64,000 bases of DNA, taken from positions 558,001 through 622,000 of the forward strand of contig CP051242.1 of the NCBI GenBank assembly GCA_017795005.1. The letters run 5' to 3'. The DNA comes from Balneolaceae bacterium. Its GTDB lineage: Bacteria; Bacteroidota; Rhodothermia; Balneolales; Balneolaceae. The notes beneath the pieces are model-generated. The model did not search any database and was not told the origin of the DNA. It saw only the letters and a list, made by a program, of their open reading frames with translations. Positions within the stretch are counted from its first letter, which is position 1, and each line of letters starts with the position of its first letter. The translations under genes were made by a program, and so were the position numbers. Below are positions 9,373 to 18,660 of this stretch, piece after piece.

Positions 9373-10749
9373 TTATTTAAATGCAGGTATTAAGTAGTCA
9401 GAAATAAAGTCAAAGATTTCTGTTCCTGCAGTTCCGAATTTCCCACCGGTAGAAACCACTACAAGATCGAGTTCTTCATTATAAATGATTAGTTGCCCGC
9501 CATTTCCATTTGCATAGTTAATCTCATAGCTATTTCCTTCTGAAGAAATCAAAGTTTTCCACCATTGATACCCATACCAAAGGTTGAAACCAACATTAAA
9601 TCTTTTCTCAGTGCTTTTATCTATCCATTCTTTTGAAAGAACCTTGGTTTCTTTCCAATATCCATCATATAGAAAAACATACCCCAGTTTTGCCATATCA
9701 CGGGGTGTGGTTAGCGCATGAATAGGGCCGCCTACTCCGGGTAATTCGGCGCTTTCTACTTTACTTGCATAGTAGGTATCCAAAAATTCGTTAAATCCGG
9801 TATCGATAGAGTTTATTATAACCCGATTAAGCATAATAGAAGCTCCTGTGTTGTATTCGAAGGTGCTACCTGGCACAAATTGAATTGGTTTACTTATAAC
9901 AAACTGATGCCATTGGAGATAGGGCAGTCTATACATATTGTCTAAATCACCGCCGCTTTCATCCCATTGAAATCCTGAAGACATTGTGAGAACATTATCG
10001 AGTAGTATATTTGATTTGCCTTCTTCTTTAAGGGTTGGAAATTCCGGGAAAAAAGAGTGTAGTGAATCGTCATGAGCTTTGATATACCCCTGGTCGATAG
10101 CAATTCCTATTAGTGCAGAACGAAATGATTTACTGGCAGATTGAACCTCATGTTTTGTAAAGCGATCAAAATCGATGAAATTTCCTGATGAATTAGTTCC
10201 AGGGTAATAGGCTTCTGCTAACAGTTTTCGATCCTTGATAACTAATATGCTATGAATCTCACCGTATCCTCCTAAGCGTATTTTATCTATTCCGTCAATA
10301 AAGAGGTTCATATTATCTATGTACTCTTCAATATTCCCAATAATCCATCCATCGTTATCATCCTCTGGAACGGAGTATTTGTATTTAGCGATGGCAGTAA
10401 TATTTACAGAAATTGATCGGTCATCCTTTAATGAAATATTTAACATCTGATCGTAATCTTCCCCCAGAGTCCAGCTAATTGTAGCGATTCCATCAGAATT
10501 AGTAACAGGGTTGGTTTCTGAAACAGAGCCCGTTGTAACAGTATTAAGTAAGACGCCTTCCACTGGCTCGTTATCCTGATTTGTAACAAGAACTTCAATA
10601 GGCTGATTAACAAGTGTGTTTTGAGAACCATCTATTTCTGATTCGGAGATAAGAGTAAGGATTAACCCTTTTTCTTCCGATGAAAAGGAACATGAAAGAG
10701 TTAAACAAACAGTTAGAAATAAGAATGTATTTAGCTTAATTGAAAACAT
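9373..10749 (-). CDS. lipoprotein with bacterial Ig-like domain and beta-lactamase-class serine hydrolase domain
   Basis: 458 residues. The lipobox L-T-L-S-C near residue 20 makes this a lipoprotein. Residues about 30-125 form an Ig-like (Big_1) domain (Q-P-I-E-V-L-V-T-N-Q-D-N-E-P-V-E-G, then T-N-S-D-G-I-A). The rest is a class C beta-lactamase/penicillin-binding-like hydrolase with S-A-S-K (SxxK nucleophile), Y-N-T-G (YxN-type) and G-N-G-G-Q in the place of the third motif. True beta-lactamase action is unlikely; an esterase or peptidase on the cell surface is more likely. The next gene upstream encodes a paralogue without the Ig domain. Confidence 0.85.
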   Translation of the reverse strand: MFSIKLNTFLFLTVCLTLSCSFSSEEKGLILTLISESEIDGSQNTLVNQPIEVLVTNQDNEPVEGVLLNTVTTGSVSETNPVTNSDGIATISWTLGEDYDQMLNISLKDDRSISVNITAIAKYKYSVPEDDNDGWIIGNIEEYIDNMNLFIDGIDKIRLGGYGEIHSILVIKDRKLLAEAYYPGTNSSGNFIDFDRFTKHEVQSASKSFRSALIGIAIDQGYIKAHDDSLHSFFPEFPTLKEEGKSNILLDNVLTMSSGFQWDESGGDLDNMYRLPYLQWHQFVISKPIQFVPGSTFEYNTGASIMLNRVIINSIDTGFNEFLDTYYASKVESAELPGVGGPIHALTTPRDMAKLGYVFLYDGYWKETKVLSKEWIDKSTEKRFNVGFNLWYGYQWWKTLISSEGNSYEINYANGNGGQLIIYNEELDLVVVSTGGKFGTAGTEIFDFISDYLIPAFK

Positions 10750-10766
10750 GTTTGTTAAATACTTTA

Positions 10767-11909
10767 TTAATCAAGCAAGCTAGGTAAGATATAATCCTCG
10801 ACCATAACCTGATTTTGATACATTAAATAATCATCATAATTACCCCCAGTCATTACAATTACAAGATTAAGATTTTTGTAGGGGTAAATAACCTGACCTC
10901 CATTACCTTCAGCGTAGGGTAGTTTATGAAGTGTTTCGTTAACTCTGAAGTCTTTTACCCACCAATGGTGAGCATAATACCTGCCATCACCAATTTTGTA
11001 TACCGGATCTGTTGAAAATTCAAGCCATTCTTTTGGAACTAATTGGACCCCATTCCACTCGCCATTTTGTAAATATAATTGACCAAATTTTGCCATATCT
11101 CTGGGTTGCATAAAAATTCCAGTACTTAAATTTGGTTTGCCGCTATGCTCATGATGAATGTATTTCGGTCTATCAACTCCCATGGGTTCTAACAAGTATC
11201 TGAATAAAAACTCTTCGAATCCTAACCCTGATTTAAGTCCAATTATATCCCCAATAACATTAGTGTTTCCGCTGCAATATTGGAAACCAGTCCCTGGTTC
11301 ATAATCCATTGGTCTATCAAGGATATACTTAATCATGTCTTGTTGTATTGACCACATTGTCTCTCCATCGCCATCACGACATTTATAACCAGCTCTCATC
11401 GTTAACAAATCGTCAAAAGTGATTGTCGCTTTTTTTTCGTTCCAGTTTTCAAACGAATCATAGTATTCAGAGAAATGTTCATACAACAAGTCGTCTTTAC
11501 TTTCGAATAAGCCTTGTTCAATGGCAATTCCCAGCGCGACAGCAACAATGCTTTTAGTAGCTGATGCCAAATAGTGTGAACCATCTTCTTGTGTCAACCA
11601 AGCTACACCAGGCCGGATTACATTTTTTTCCGAAAACTCATAATCCAAAACCAATTTGTTATTTCTTACAATAATAAGGTCATGTATCCGGATAAATTTT
11701 TGCGAGTATATATCCCGTACTAACTGTTTGATTGGTTCGGGATTAAAACCTTCTTCTTCTAATGTTGATAATTCCCAACCATACCCCTCATTTTCTGGAG
11801 TTTTTAATTCAAAAGGGGGGGATTCAGTGTTATTAGGATTTGTTTTCTGGTCTTTACAATTTATTAATGTAATTAAAAATAGGAATGAGATTAATCTATA
11901 AGGTATCAT
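10767..11909 (-). CDS. beta-lactamase-class serine hydrolase lipoprotein
   Basis: 380 residues with lipobox L-I-N-C near residue 18. Hydrolase motifs: S-A-T-K (SxxK), Y-C-S-G-N (second motif) and E-G-N-G-G-Q (third). The R-D-M-A-K-F-G segment is shared in form with the neighbour (R-D-M-A-K-L-G), so the two are tandem paralogues. It probably acts on an ester or peptide at the cell envelope; the substrate is unknown. It lies 17 nt from both flanking minus-strand genes, consistent with one operon. Confidence 0.85.
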   Translation of the reverse strand: MIPYRLISFLFLITLINCKDQKTNPNNTESPPFELKTPENEGYGWELSTLEEEGFNPEPIKQLVRDIYSQKFIRIHDLIIVRNNKLVLDYEFSEKNVIRPGVAWLTQEDGSHYLASATKSIVAVALGIAIEQGLFESKDDLLYEHFSEYYDSFENWNEKKATITFDDLLTMRAGYKCRDGDGETMWSIQQDMIKYILDRPMDYEPGTGFQYCSGNTNVIGDIIGLKSGLGFEEFLFRYLLEPMGVDRPKYIHHEHSGKPNLSTGIFMQPRDMAKFGQLYLQNGEWNGVQLVPKEWLEFSTDPVYKIGDGRYYAHHWWVKDFRVNETLHKLPYAEGNGGQVIYPYKNLNLVIVMTGGNYDDYLMYQNQVMVEDYILPSLLD

Positions 11910-11926
11910 AACAAATAATTATTTAT

Positions 11927-13219
11927 TTATTCTACTATTTCAACTACCCTGATATTACAAGGAGCAATATTGCCCCCACTTAGCGGAACTACATCATTTA
12001 CATAGAGCTTGCTACCATCTTCGTTGAAAATAAGATCGTTTGGTAATGAGAAAGTAGCTCCTAGCGCCGCTCCATCTTTTTTACCTCTCATACCCGATCC
12101 GGCAAATAATTCAGCTTCACCATCTAAGCTTACTTTATAGATTTGATTAGCTGTTCTGGCTATTACATAGAGGAAACCGTTATGAAAAGTCAGGTGGCCA
12201 TTGTTATTACCGGGAAGATTGACCAGAACACTTACCTGTTTATTGGGCGTTATTTTTAAAACATTACCATCATAGAAATTTGAAATATAAATATTCCCAT
12301 TCTCATCACCTGTAATACCATTCGGGCAGTTTAGAAGAGAGTTGTTTGTGAAAACTTCTGCATCTCCATTTTTGTCAATTTTCAAAACCTGAAAACCTTC
12401 ACAATCCGCTACAAAGAGCTCATCATCCTCATCGATAAGAATTCCAACCGGGTTTACTATTGGGGCGCCACTTGAAAATTGAGATACCGAGCCATCAGGG
12501 GCAATTTTACTTATATATGAACCCCGAATACTTGATTGAAATAAATTGCCTTGAGAGTCAAAACTATTACCCGACGCTCCAATAAATCCTCTTGCAAATA
12601 TTGAAACTTCTCCTTCTTGTGTTATTCTAAAAACTTTATCTCCACCACCGCCCCCACCTAAAGTTTGACCGAAATCACCCATATAAATATTACCATCTGT
12701 ATCTAAAGCAACACCTCCACTTCCACCATCTATATTTTCAGCCAGAGTTTTCACCAGATTTTCCTGTTTAAGAGTAACTTCATTAGAAGGTTTTGAAAGC
12801 TGATTCTCAGTATTAAAGCCAACACTTAAAACAAATAAAACGTAAGGTACATTTTCTTTAATAAGTTCATCATCTGAGTCATTAAGTGATTCTGAAAGTA
12901 CTATATCAACCCCATTCGAATTCTTATCAACTTCAAAGTATTGCCCTATAGCAAGTACATCTGCCTTTTGAAGATTGAAAGAATCAGCGGAGTCACTTTT
13001 AACAACTAAAACTCTGTAGCTTTCAATAATAGAATTGCTTTGAGGAACAGTGAATGAAACTCTAATGTCCCCGGAATGGGCACTATTTCCATAGTCCATT
13101 GCAAAAACATTAAAAACAGAAATATTTATATCAGAGTCATTTCCACCGTTAGCATCACAATTTATTATTACGACACACAGGCAAATAAAAATGCATATTA
13201 GTTTTTTCCTGATCGACAT
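11927..13219 (-). CDS. NHL/SMP-30-like beta-propeller lipoprotein
   Basis: 430 residues, lipobox V-I-I-N-C near residue 21. Residues about 35-150 look like a fibronectin-III-type domain. Residues about 155-430 contain NHL-type repeats (D-G-N-I-Y-M-G-D-F, D-G-S-V-S-Q-F, D-D-E-L-F-V-A-D, N-G-N-I-Y-I-S-N-F-Y), which form a beta-propeller for binding proteins or sugars. It is the first gene of the minus-strand envelope cluster and faces the propeller histidine kinase across a 115-nt divergent promoter region. Confidence 0.82.
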   Translation of the reverse strand: MSIRKKLICIFICLCVVIINCDANGGNDSDINISVFNVFAMDYGNSAHSGDIRVSFTVPQSNSIIESYRVLVVKSDSADSFNLQKADVLAIGQYFEVDKNSNGVDIVLSESLNDSDDELIKENVPYVLFVLSVGFNTENQLSKPSNEVTLKQENLVKTLAENIDGGSGGVALDTDGNIYMGDFGQTLGGGGGGDKVFRITQEGEVSIFARGFIGASGNSFDSQGNLFQSSIRGSYISKIAPDGSVSQFSSGAPIVNPVGILIDEDDELFVADCEGFQVLKIDKNGDAEVFTNNSLLNCPNGITGDENGNIYISNFYDGNVLKITPNKQVSVLVNLPGNNNGHLTFHNGFLYVIARTANQIYKVSLDGEAELFAGSGMRGKKDGAALGATFSLPNDLIFNEDGSKLYVNDVVPLSGGNIAPCNIRVVEIVE

Positions 13220-13334
13220 AAGTTTACTTACGAGTTACTACTTCTATTTTTGATATAATATAGGCGTCATCTATTCACAGCGAATCCCCATTTTTTGGTG
13301 ATATATAAATTCTCGCAATAGTGTACTTTATGGC

Positions 13335-16190
13335 ATGTTTTTTCGCCATACTTTAATACTCATAGTTTTTCTTTTCTATTCGGGATTATTAAAAAGTCAA
13401 TCTACAGACATTCAACAGTTTACTATTTCTGATGATCTGGCTTATTCAGAAGTGAGTGCTATTGTCGAAGATAACCTCGGCAGAATCTGGATTGCTACCA
13501 TGGGAGGGGGTATTAATGCGTATGACGGAGAGTCATTTAAGTCTTACAATAAAAGCGACGGTTTACCTTCAAACCTGGTGTATTCTATCGAAATTGATTC
13601 GGAAAATCTAGTATGGGTAATGACACAGAATGGTGTTGCTACAATTCAGAATGATAAAATAACCCAGATACCTCTGGATAAAAGTAACGACCTAAGACTA
13701 ACTTCACTTGCAATTAAAGATTTTAAGGATGAAGTGTACATTGCTTCAAATGAAAATGGGCTTTGGAGTTATAAAAAAGAGTCTAAAGAGTTTCATTTTA
13801 TTCCATCCGATACAGAAGTTTTTGGAATAAATAAGATGGTGGAAGGGCATGATGGTCTGCTCTATTTGATGAAGTATAGAGATCAGATCTATACTATAAA
13901 AGGAGGTTCAATAAAAGAGGTTTTTCCAAGGGATTTTCTTGCGAATAAAGCTCTGTTTGACCTCGGTTTTGATTTAGAGAATAATGCCTGGATAGCTACT
14001 AATGAAGGAATAATTATTACAAATAAGCCTGGTCTTCAAAAAAAAATTAATAGTTTTTTGGATGATAATGAGTTGGTAAGAGGAGTTTATTCTGTTCTTA
14101 TAAAACAAGACTTCACCTTACTGGGGATATCAAACGGACTGTTAAAAATTAAAAATGGGAATATTGAGTGGATTAATACCCAGGGGTTGAATTCTTTACC
14201 ACCCATATTTGATATTACGGAAGATTTCCAGGGAAATTTTTGGTTAGCTAGTCAGGGCCAGGGTATTTTTAAACTTAAATTCGATCAACTAAGTTACTTT
14301 GATCTTCCTTACCAAAAAGAAGAGTTGGTTTTCTCGGTCTTACCCTTAGGATCCGAAAGGTATCTGGCAGGAACTTCAAGAGGGTATATTTATGAATTAA
14401 GTTCTAGAGGTTTTTCAACTTTTTTTCATGAGTCGAAATCAAGAGAGATAACTAGTCTGCTTGAAGCAGAGGATGGTAATATATGGGCTGGAATCTGGCG
14501 GGGCGGTTTATTAAGAATAAATAGAAACGGGCAATTAGTAGATGACCTTAGTTTAGAGTTGCCGATTTCGGTAAGAACTTTATATCAAGAGGATGGGTTG
14601 CTTTGGATAGGAGGGAGCGGACACTTTTCATCACTTGGTGGAAAAGAAATTCAACATTTCTATACAGAAGCCGGTAGACCTGTAAGAGGATTTCAAAAAA
14701 CCAAAAATGGGAATTTACTCGTCGCATCAGAAGATGGACTCTATGAACTTGACAATTACTCCAACCTTAAAAAAGTAGAAGAGGTTAAAAGCGAAGTTAC
14801 CGGTATTGTTGCTTTAGGTGATTCTGTATGGCTAAGTACATTTGAAGATGGAATTCTGGTAAAGAAAGAAAGTGCGTTTGAAAAATTTAAGCTTGAAAAG
14901 TATAGCCCGATATACGGCATAACTACTGATAATAACAATTGTATGGTGACTATTACTGGGAAAGGCATATTTTGGGTTCCCTTAGATAAATCGAACATAC
15001 GATATACCCCATTTCGTAAGGGCTACTTCCCAATCAAAAGTTCAGTATTCAAAGATAAAGAGGGAAATATTTTAATAGGAACAAACAAAGGTATTATCAA
15101 GATTCCGTATAGCTATAAGCCAGTTGATACCGTAAAACCCCGATTCTTTATTCAATCTGTTAAAGTAAATGAACAGGTTCTGAATAGTACCTCTTATAAT
15201 CGTTTTAAGTACAATCAAAATAGCCTCACATTTCTTTTCCAGTCTGTTAATTACAATCAAGATCTTCCCGAAAGAAGATTTAGGTATAAACTGGACGGCA
15301 TAGATAATGACCAGTCAGAGTTGGTGGAGACTAAAGAGGTGAGTTATAAAAACCTCCCACCCGGGGAATATTCTTTCTTTGTTACAGAATATAATTTCAG
15401 ACAGGAACCTATTAATACTGCAGGATTCTCATTCGAAATAGCAAAACCCTTTTGGACAACCTTATGGTTTTATTTCTTTATCTTTGTGATAATCATTTCA
15501 ATAACTGTATTTCTATATCGTATCAGAATCAGGACAATTTTAGCAAAAGAAAAAGAACTCGAAGGGATTAGGAATGAAGAGCGTTTGAAAATTCAAAGTA
15601 GTATGGCAGATGATTTTCATGACGAGCTGGGAAATAAACTGGCAAATATAATTGCCTACTCAAGCTACCTTGAAATGAACCTTACGGATGTAGATGGTCA
15701 GATTAAGTCAGCAATCAAAAAAATCACAAGTAATTCGCAGCATCTTTTTCAAGGAACAAAAGATTTCATTTGGACCCTGCATTCAACTTCAAGCAATATC
15801 CAAGGGGTTATTCAATATCTTATAACTTTTGGTCATAACTTCTTCAAAGATACAGGCATTGTTTTTAAGACAGAGATAAATTCAGCAGATAACCCAGAAA
15901 TCCCATCGGGATATAACCGGCAAATCATTCTAATTTGTAAAGAAGTAATGACAAACTGCTTTAAACATTCAAAAGCCAAAAATTTACTTTTTTCAGTTAC
16001 AATTTCAGAAAAAATAGAAATCAGTATTAAGGATGATGGAACAGGATTAAAAGAAAAGAATAGGAATGGAATTGGTTTACAGAGCATCAAAAAAAGAGCG
16101 GAGAAAATTGGCTCAGAACTTTTTATCAACTCATCAGAAAAAGGAACAAAAGTAGAATTGAAAATCCCGATTTCACAAAAAAAGAACTAA
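13335..16190 (+). CDS. two-component propeller sensor histidine kinase (NarL class)
   Basis: 951 residues. A signal peptide leads into an extracytoplasmic propeller of Reg_prop repeats (D-N-L-G-R-I-W-I-A-T, D-G-L-P-S-N-L-V), then a Y_Y_Y-type domain (R-F-R-Y-K-L-D-G-I-D, L-P-P-G-E-Y-S-F) ending near residue 700. One transmembrane helix lies at about 708-731. The cytoplasmic part has a HisKA_3-like phospho-acceptor in F-H-D-E-L-G (His near 760) and an ATP-binding domain with K-E-V-M-T-N-C-F-K-H-S and D-D-G-T-G-L. There is no receiver or AraC domain, unlike hybrid systems; the partner regulator follows 13 nt later. The ligand is unknown. Confidence 0.92.
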   Translation: MFFRHTLILIVFLFYSGLLKSQSTDIQQFTISDDLAYSEVSAIVEDNLGRIWIATMGGGINAYDGESFKSYNKSDGLPSNLVYSIEIDSENLVWVMTQNGVATIQNDKITQIPLDKSNDLRLTSLAIKDFKDEVYIASNENGLWSYKKESKEFHFIPSDTEVFGINKMVEGHDGLLYLMKYRDQIYTIKGGSIKEVFPRDFLANKALFDLGFDLENNAWIATNEGIIITNKPGLQKKINSFLDDNELVRGVYSVLIKQDFTLLGISNGLLKIKNGNIEWINTQGLNSLPPIFDITEDFQGNFWLASQGQGIFKLKFDQLSYFDLPYQKEELVFSVLPLGSERYLAGTSRGYIYELSSRGFSTFFHESKSREITSLLEAEDGNIWAGIWRGGLLRINRNGQLVDDLSLELPISVRTLYQEDGLLWIGGSGHFSSLGGKEIQHFYTEAGRPVRGFQKTKNGNLLVASEDGLYELDNYSNLKKVEEVKSEVTGIVALGDSVWLSTFEDGILVKKESAFEKFKLEKYSPIYGITTDNNNCMVTITGKGIFWVPLDKSNIRYTPFRKGYFPIKSSVFKDKEGNILIGTNKGIIKIPYSYKPVDTVKPRFFIQSVKVNEQVLNSTSYNRFKYNQNSLTFLFQSVNYNQDLPERRFRYKLDGIDNDQSELVETKEVSYKNLPPGEYSFFVTEYNFRQEPINTAGFSFEIAKPFWTTLWFYFFIFVIIISITVFLYRIRIRTILAKEKELEGIRNEERLKIQSSMADDFHDELGNKLANIIAYSSYLEMNLTDVDGQIKSAIKKITSNSQHLFQGTKDFIWTLHSTSSNIQGVIQYLITFGHNFFKDTGIVFKTEINSADNPEIPSGYNRQIILICKEVMTNCFKHSKAKNLLFSVTISEKIEISIKDDGTGLKEKNRNGIGLQSIKKRAEKIGSELFINSSEKGTKVELKIPISQKKN

Positions 16191-16203
16191 TAGTCGAATC
16201 AAG

Positions 16204-16824
16204 TTGATATCAAAAATCTTAATCATAGAAGACAATAAAGATCTTAACAATGCTTACCAGCTTATATTAAATAAAGTTGACAGATATAAGGTAGTTGGGA
16301 CTTTTTTTACTTGCGAGGATGCTTTTAAGAATCTGGCTAAACTTTCCCCTGATTTAGTTCTTATGGACTTGGAATTACCAGGCATAAATGGGATTGAAGG
16401 AATCAAGCAAATCCGAAAAACTAATTCGAACATTAAAACTATTGTTCTTACAGTTCATGATGACGATAAGAGGGTACTTGATGCTCTATCAGCCGGGGCA
16501 ATTGGATACATCACCAAGAAATCCAATCATCACGAACTCATAAAAGCTATAGATACTGCCTTAAGTGGAGGCTCTCCTTTAAGTGATGAAATAACCAGCC
16601 TGATTGTTAAATCTTTTCATACAAATCCTGATTCGCCTCTAACTTCCAGAGAAACAGAAGTTCTTAAAAAACTGGCCCAAGGAAAGACTTATAATTACAT
16701 CTCAGATGAACTTTCAATCACCTATGAGACTGTAAAAACTCATATCAAGCATATTTATTGGAAATTGGGAGTAGATAATAAGTCAGACGCAGTAATAAGG
16801 GCGAGAGACAAGAAGTATATTTGA
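16204..16824 (+). CDS. NarL/LuxR-type response regulator
   Basis: 206 residues. The N-terminal receiver domain has the acidic pocket (E9-D10) and phospho-acceptor D55 in L-V-L-M-D-L-E-L-P-G, with the conserved Thr and Lys in T-V-H-D and I-T-K-K-S. The C-terminal LuxR helix-turn-helix (about 140-200) carries L-T-S-R-E-T-E-V-L and Y-E-T-V-K-T-H-I-K. The start is a TTG at 16204, the first possible codon giving a complete receiver. It forms a pair with the upstream propeller kinase. A strong hairpin terminator follows. Confidence 0.93.
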   Translation: MISKILIIEDNKDLNNAYQLILNKVDRYKVVGTFFTCEDAFKNLAKLSPDLVLMDLELPGINGIEGIKQIRKTNSNIKTIVLTVHDDDKRVLDALSAGAIGYITKKSNHHELIKAIDTALSGGSPLSDEITSLIVKSFHTNPDSPLTSRETEVLKKLAQGKTYNYISDELSITYETVKTHIKHIYWKLGVDNKSDAVIRARDKKYI

Positions 16825-16836
16825 AACAAACAAGAT

Positions 16837-16876
16837 AAAAAAACTTACTTAGCAAGCTGATCAGGTAAGTTTTTTT
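16837..16876. terminator. bidirectional terminator hairpin
   Basis: Arms AAAAAAACTTAC (16837-16848) and GTAAGTTTTTTT (16865-16876) form a perfect 12-bp stem with A- and T-runs at its foot. It ends the kinase-regulator operon on the plus strand and could also end the convergent EamA gene. Confidence 0.85.
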
Positions 16877-16925
16877 CCAGTGTTTCAACCGGTGCTTTCA
16901 TCTCAGTGTTCTTCGGGAATAGAGT

Positions 16926-17804
16926 TTAGGTTTTTTTGGATGATCTCAATGCCACCACATTTCCGACAAGAATTAATCCTGCTCCGGATAAACTATTCGC
17001 CGACCATTGGTAATCCTCGAAAACCGTTGAAATGACCAATGCAATAACCGGCGCAACTACCGCTACATAAGCGGCCTTTCCGGCGCCGATATTTCCAATC
17101 AAAGTTAAGTAGGCTCCAAATGCGATTACCGAGCCAAATATTGCCAGATAGATAAGCGATGATGCATAGGAAATATTAGTCTCGAAACTCATCTCTTTTC
17201 CACTTATTAAAGCGATTAGAAACATAGCTAATGCCCCATAAGTCATTCCAAAAGCATTGGACGAAATAACCGGAATTCCTGCTTTCTGATTTCGGGCAGA
17301 AGTAATATTACCAAAAGATGCGATTATAGTACCAGCTATAGCCAGTAAGAGTCCCCATATCTTAGTATCTGAAAGAGAAAACTGCGCAAGATCCTGTTGA
17401 AAAATTAAAGCTGTTCCAATTAACCCGAAAAGACCGCCAAGGATAACTTTCATTTCAATCGAAGTTTTCAGAAAAATCCGGGCATTCAGGAGGTTCATAA
17501 AAACAAGTAAAGAAAAAAGCAATCCCACTAAGCCACTGGTGATATATAATTCTGCAGAATACATGCACCAGTAATTGAAGCCAAACAGCAGCAAGCCCTG
17601 AAGCAGTATATATCCGTGTTCTTTACGGGTAAAATTTAGTTTAAGTCCCCAGATTTTCGAAACACCCAGCATTAGTAATCCGGCAATTGCAAAGCGATAA
17701 GCAACCGAATACATTGGGTCAACATCACCAATCTGAAATGTAATTACATACCATGTTGAGCCCCAGATGAGCGTAGGAGTAATAAAGAGTAAGACATTTT
17801 TCAT
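16926..17804 (-). CDS. EamA/DMT-family transporter
   Basis: 292 residues with about ten hydrophobic helices in two EamA repeats, typical of drug/metabolite transporters. The N-terminal P-T-L-I-W-G-S-T-W-Y is the classic first-helix motif, and the second repeat ends with A-G-L-I-L-V-G-N. Such inner-membrane proteins move amino acids, metabolites or drugs; the substrate cannot be told. It stands alone, convergent with the response regulator. Confidence 0.9.
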   Translation of the reverse strand: MKNVLLFITPTLIWGSTWYVITFQIGDVDPMYSVAYRFAIAGLLMLGVSKIWGLKLNFTRKEHGYILLQGLLLFGFNYWCMYSAELYITSGLVGLLFSLLVFMNLLNARIFLKTSIEMKVILGGLFGLIGTALIFQQDLAQFSLSDTKIWGLLLAIAGTIIASFGNITSARNQKAGIPVISSNAFGMTYGALAMFLIALISGKEMSFETNISYASSLIYLAIFGSVIAFGAYLTLIGNIGAGKAAYVAVVAPVIALVISTVFEDYQWSANSLSGAGLILVGNVVALRSSKKT

Positions 17805-17889
17805 TTAGGGATATAAGAAGACAGGTGAGTTGTACTAACTGGCATCAATGTAGATAGAAAAATCAAAAAGTCTTTCCGAAAAAAGAATA

Positions 17890-18624
17890 TTATTTATTCA
17901 AAGTTGAGAGTGCAGCGCCTATTATACCAGCGTGATTACGGCTTGCAGCGGGTACGACTTTAGCTTCTAACTCTAAGTACTCTTTAAACTCGTCAAAGTT
18001 TTTACTAACTCCTCCTCCGATAATAATCAGGTCTGGATAAAATAATTCTTCAATTCTTTGCAGGTATTCATTTACCCGCTTTCCCCAGACTTCCCAACTA
18101 AGATTTTCCCGTTCTCTTGCCGAGTTTGCAGCATAACTTTCTGCATTTACTTCATTCAATATAATATGACCGAGTTCCGTATTCGGAATTAGCTGTCCGT
18201 TTCGGAAAATGGCAGTTCCGATCCCGGTACCAAAAGCAGCCATGAAGACTGTCCCGTTAACACCAGAACCGGCGCCGAAATTTAGTTCTGCAAAAGCAGC
18301 TGCATCCACATCATTAACAAGGTGAGTGGGGCAGCCCGTTGCTTCTTCGATTTGTGCAGAAGCATTAACTCCAATCCAGGTGTTGTCAATATTAGATGCA
18401 GTTTTAACTACTTCATCTACTACCGCAGCAGGAAACCCACATCCAATTGGACCATGCCAGTCAAAATGTTTTACGATTTGAACAATAACGTCGATTACCG
18501 CTTCTGGGGTAGCTGGTTGAGGCGTCACAATTCGATGACGCTCTGTTATAAGTTCCCCTTTTTGAGTATCTACAATTGCTCCTTTTATCCCGGAGCCTCC
18601 AACATCTATTCCTAAAATCTCCAT
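17890..18624 (-). CDS. ppgK: polyphosphate glucokinase (ROK family)
   Basis: 244 residues, a normal size for polyphosphate-dependent glucokinases. It opens with the phosphate-1 motif [11 protein letters not shown], followed by the PpgK-like [23 protein letters not shown] and F-G-T-G-I-G-T-A, then P-N-T-E-L-G-H. Known family members phosphorylate glucose with polyphosphate and sometimes ATP; donor preference cannot be read. It lacks the N-terminal DNA-binding domain of ROK repressors. Confidence 0.88.
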   Translation of the reverse strand: MEILGIDVGGSGIKGAIVDTQKGELITERHRIVTPQPATPEAVIDVIVQIVKHFDWHGPIGCGFPAAVVDEVVKTASNIDNTWIGVNASAQIEEATGCPTHLVNDVDAAAFAELNFGAGSGVNGTVFMAAFGTGIGTAIFRNGQLIPNTELGHIILNEVNAESYAANSARERENLSWEVWGKRVNEYLQRIEELFYPDLIIIGGGVSKNFDEFKEYLELEAKVVPAASRNHAGIIGAALSTLNK

Positions 18625-18660
18625 AACTCAATAGTAGAAAAGAATTAACTCAATAAAAAG

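Noticed and set aside
9373-11909. Antibiotic-resistance beta-lactamases
   Set aside because: They are lipoproteins with atypical third motifs and close tandem paralogy, as in esterase or peptidase relatives; resistance is not supported.
16204-16206. Later ATG as start of the response regulator
   Set aside because: The next in-frame Met is at M54, which would remove the receiver acidic pocket; the TTG start preserves the whole domain.
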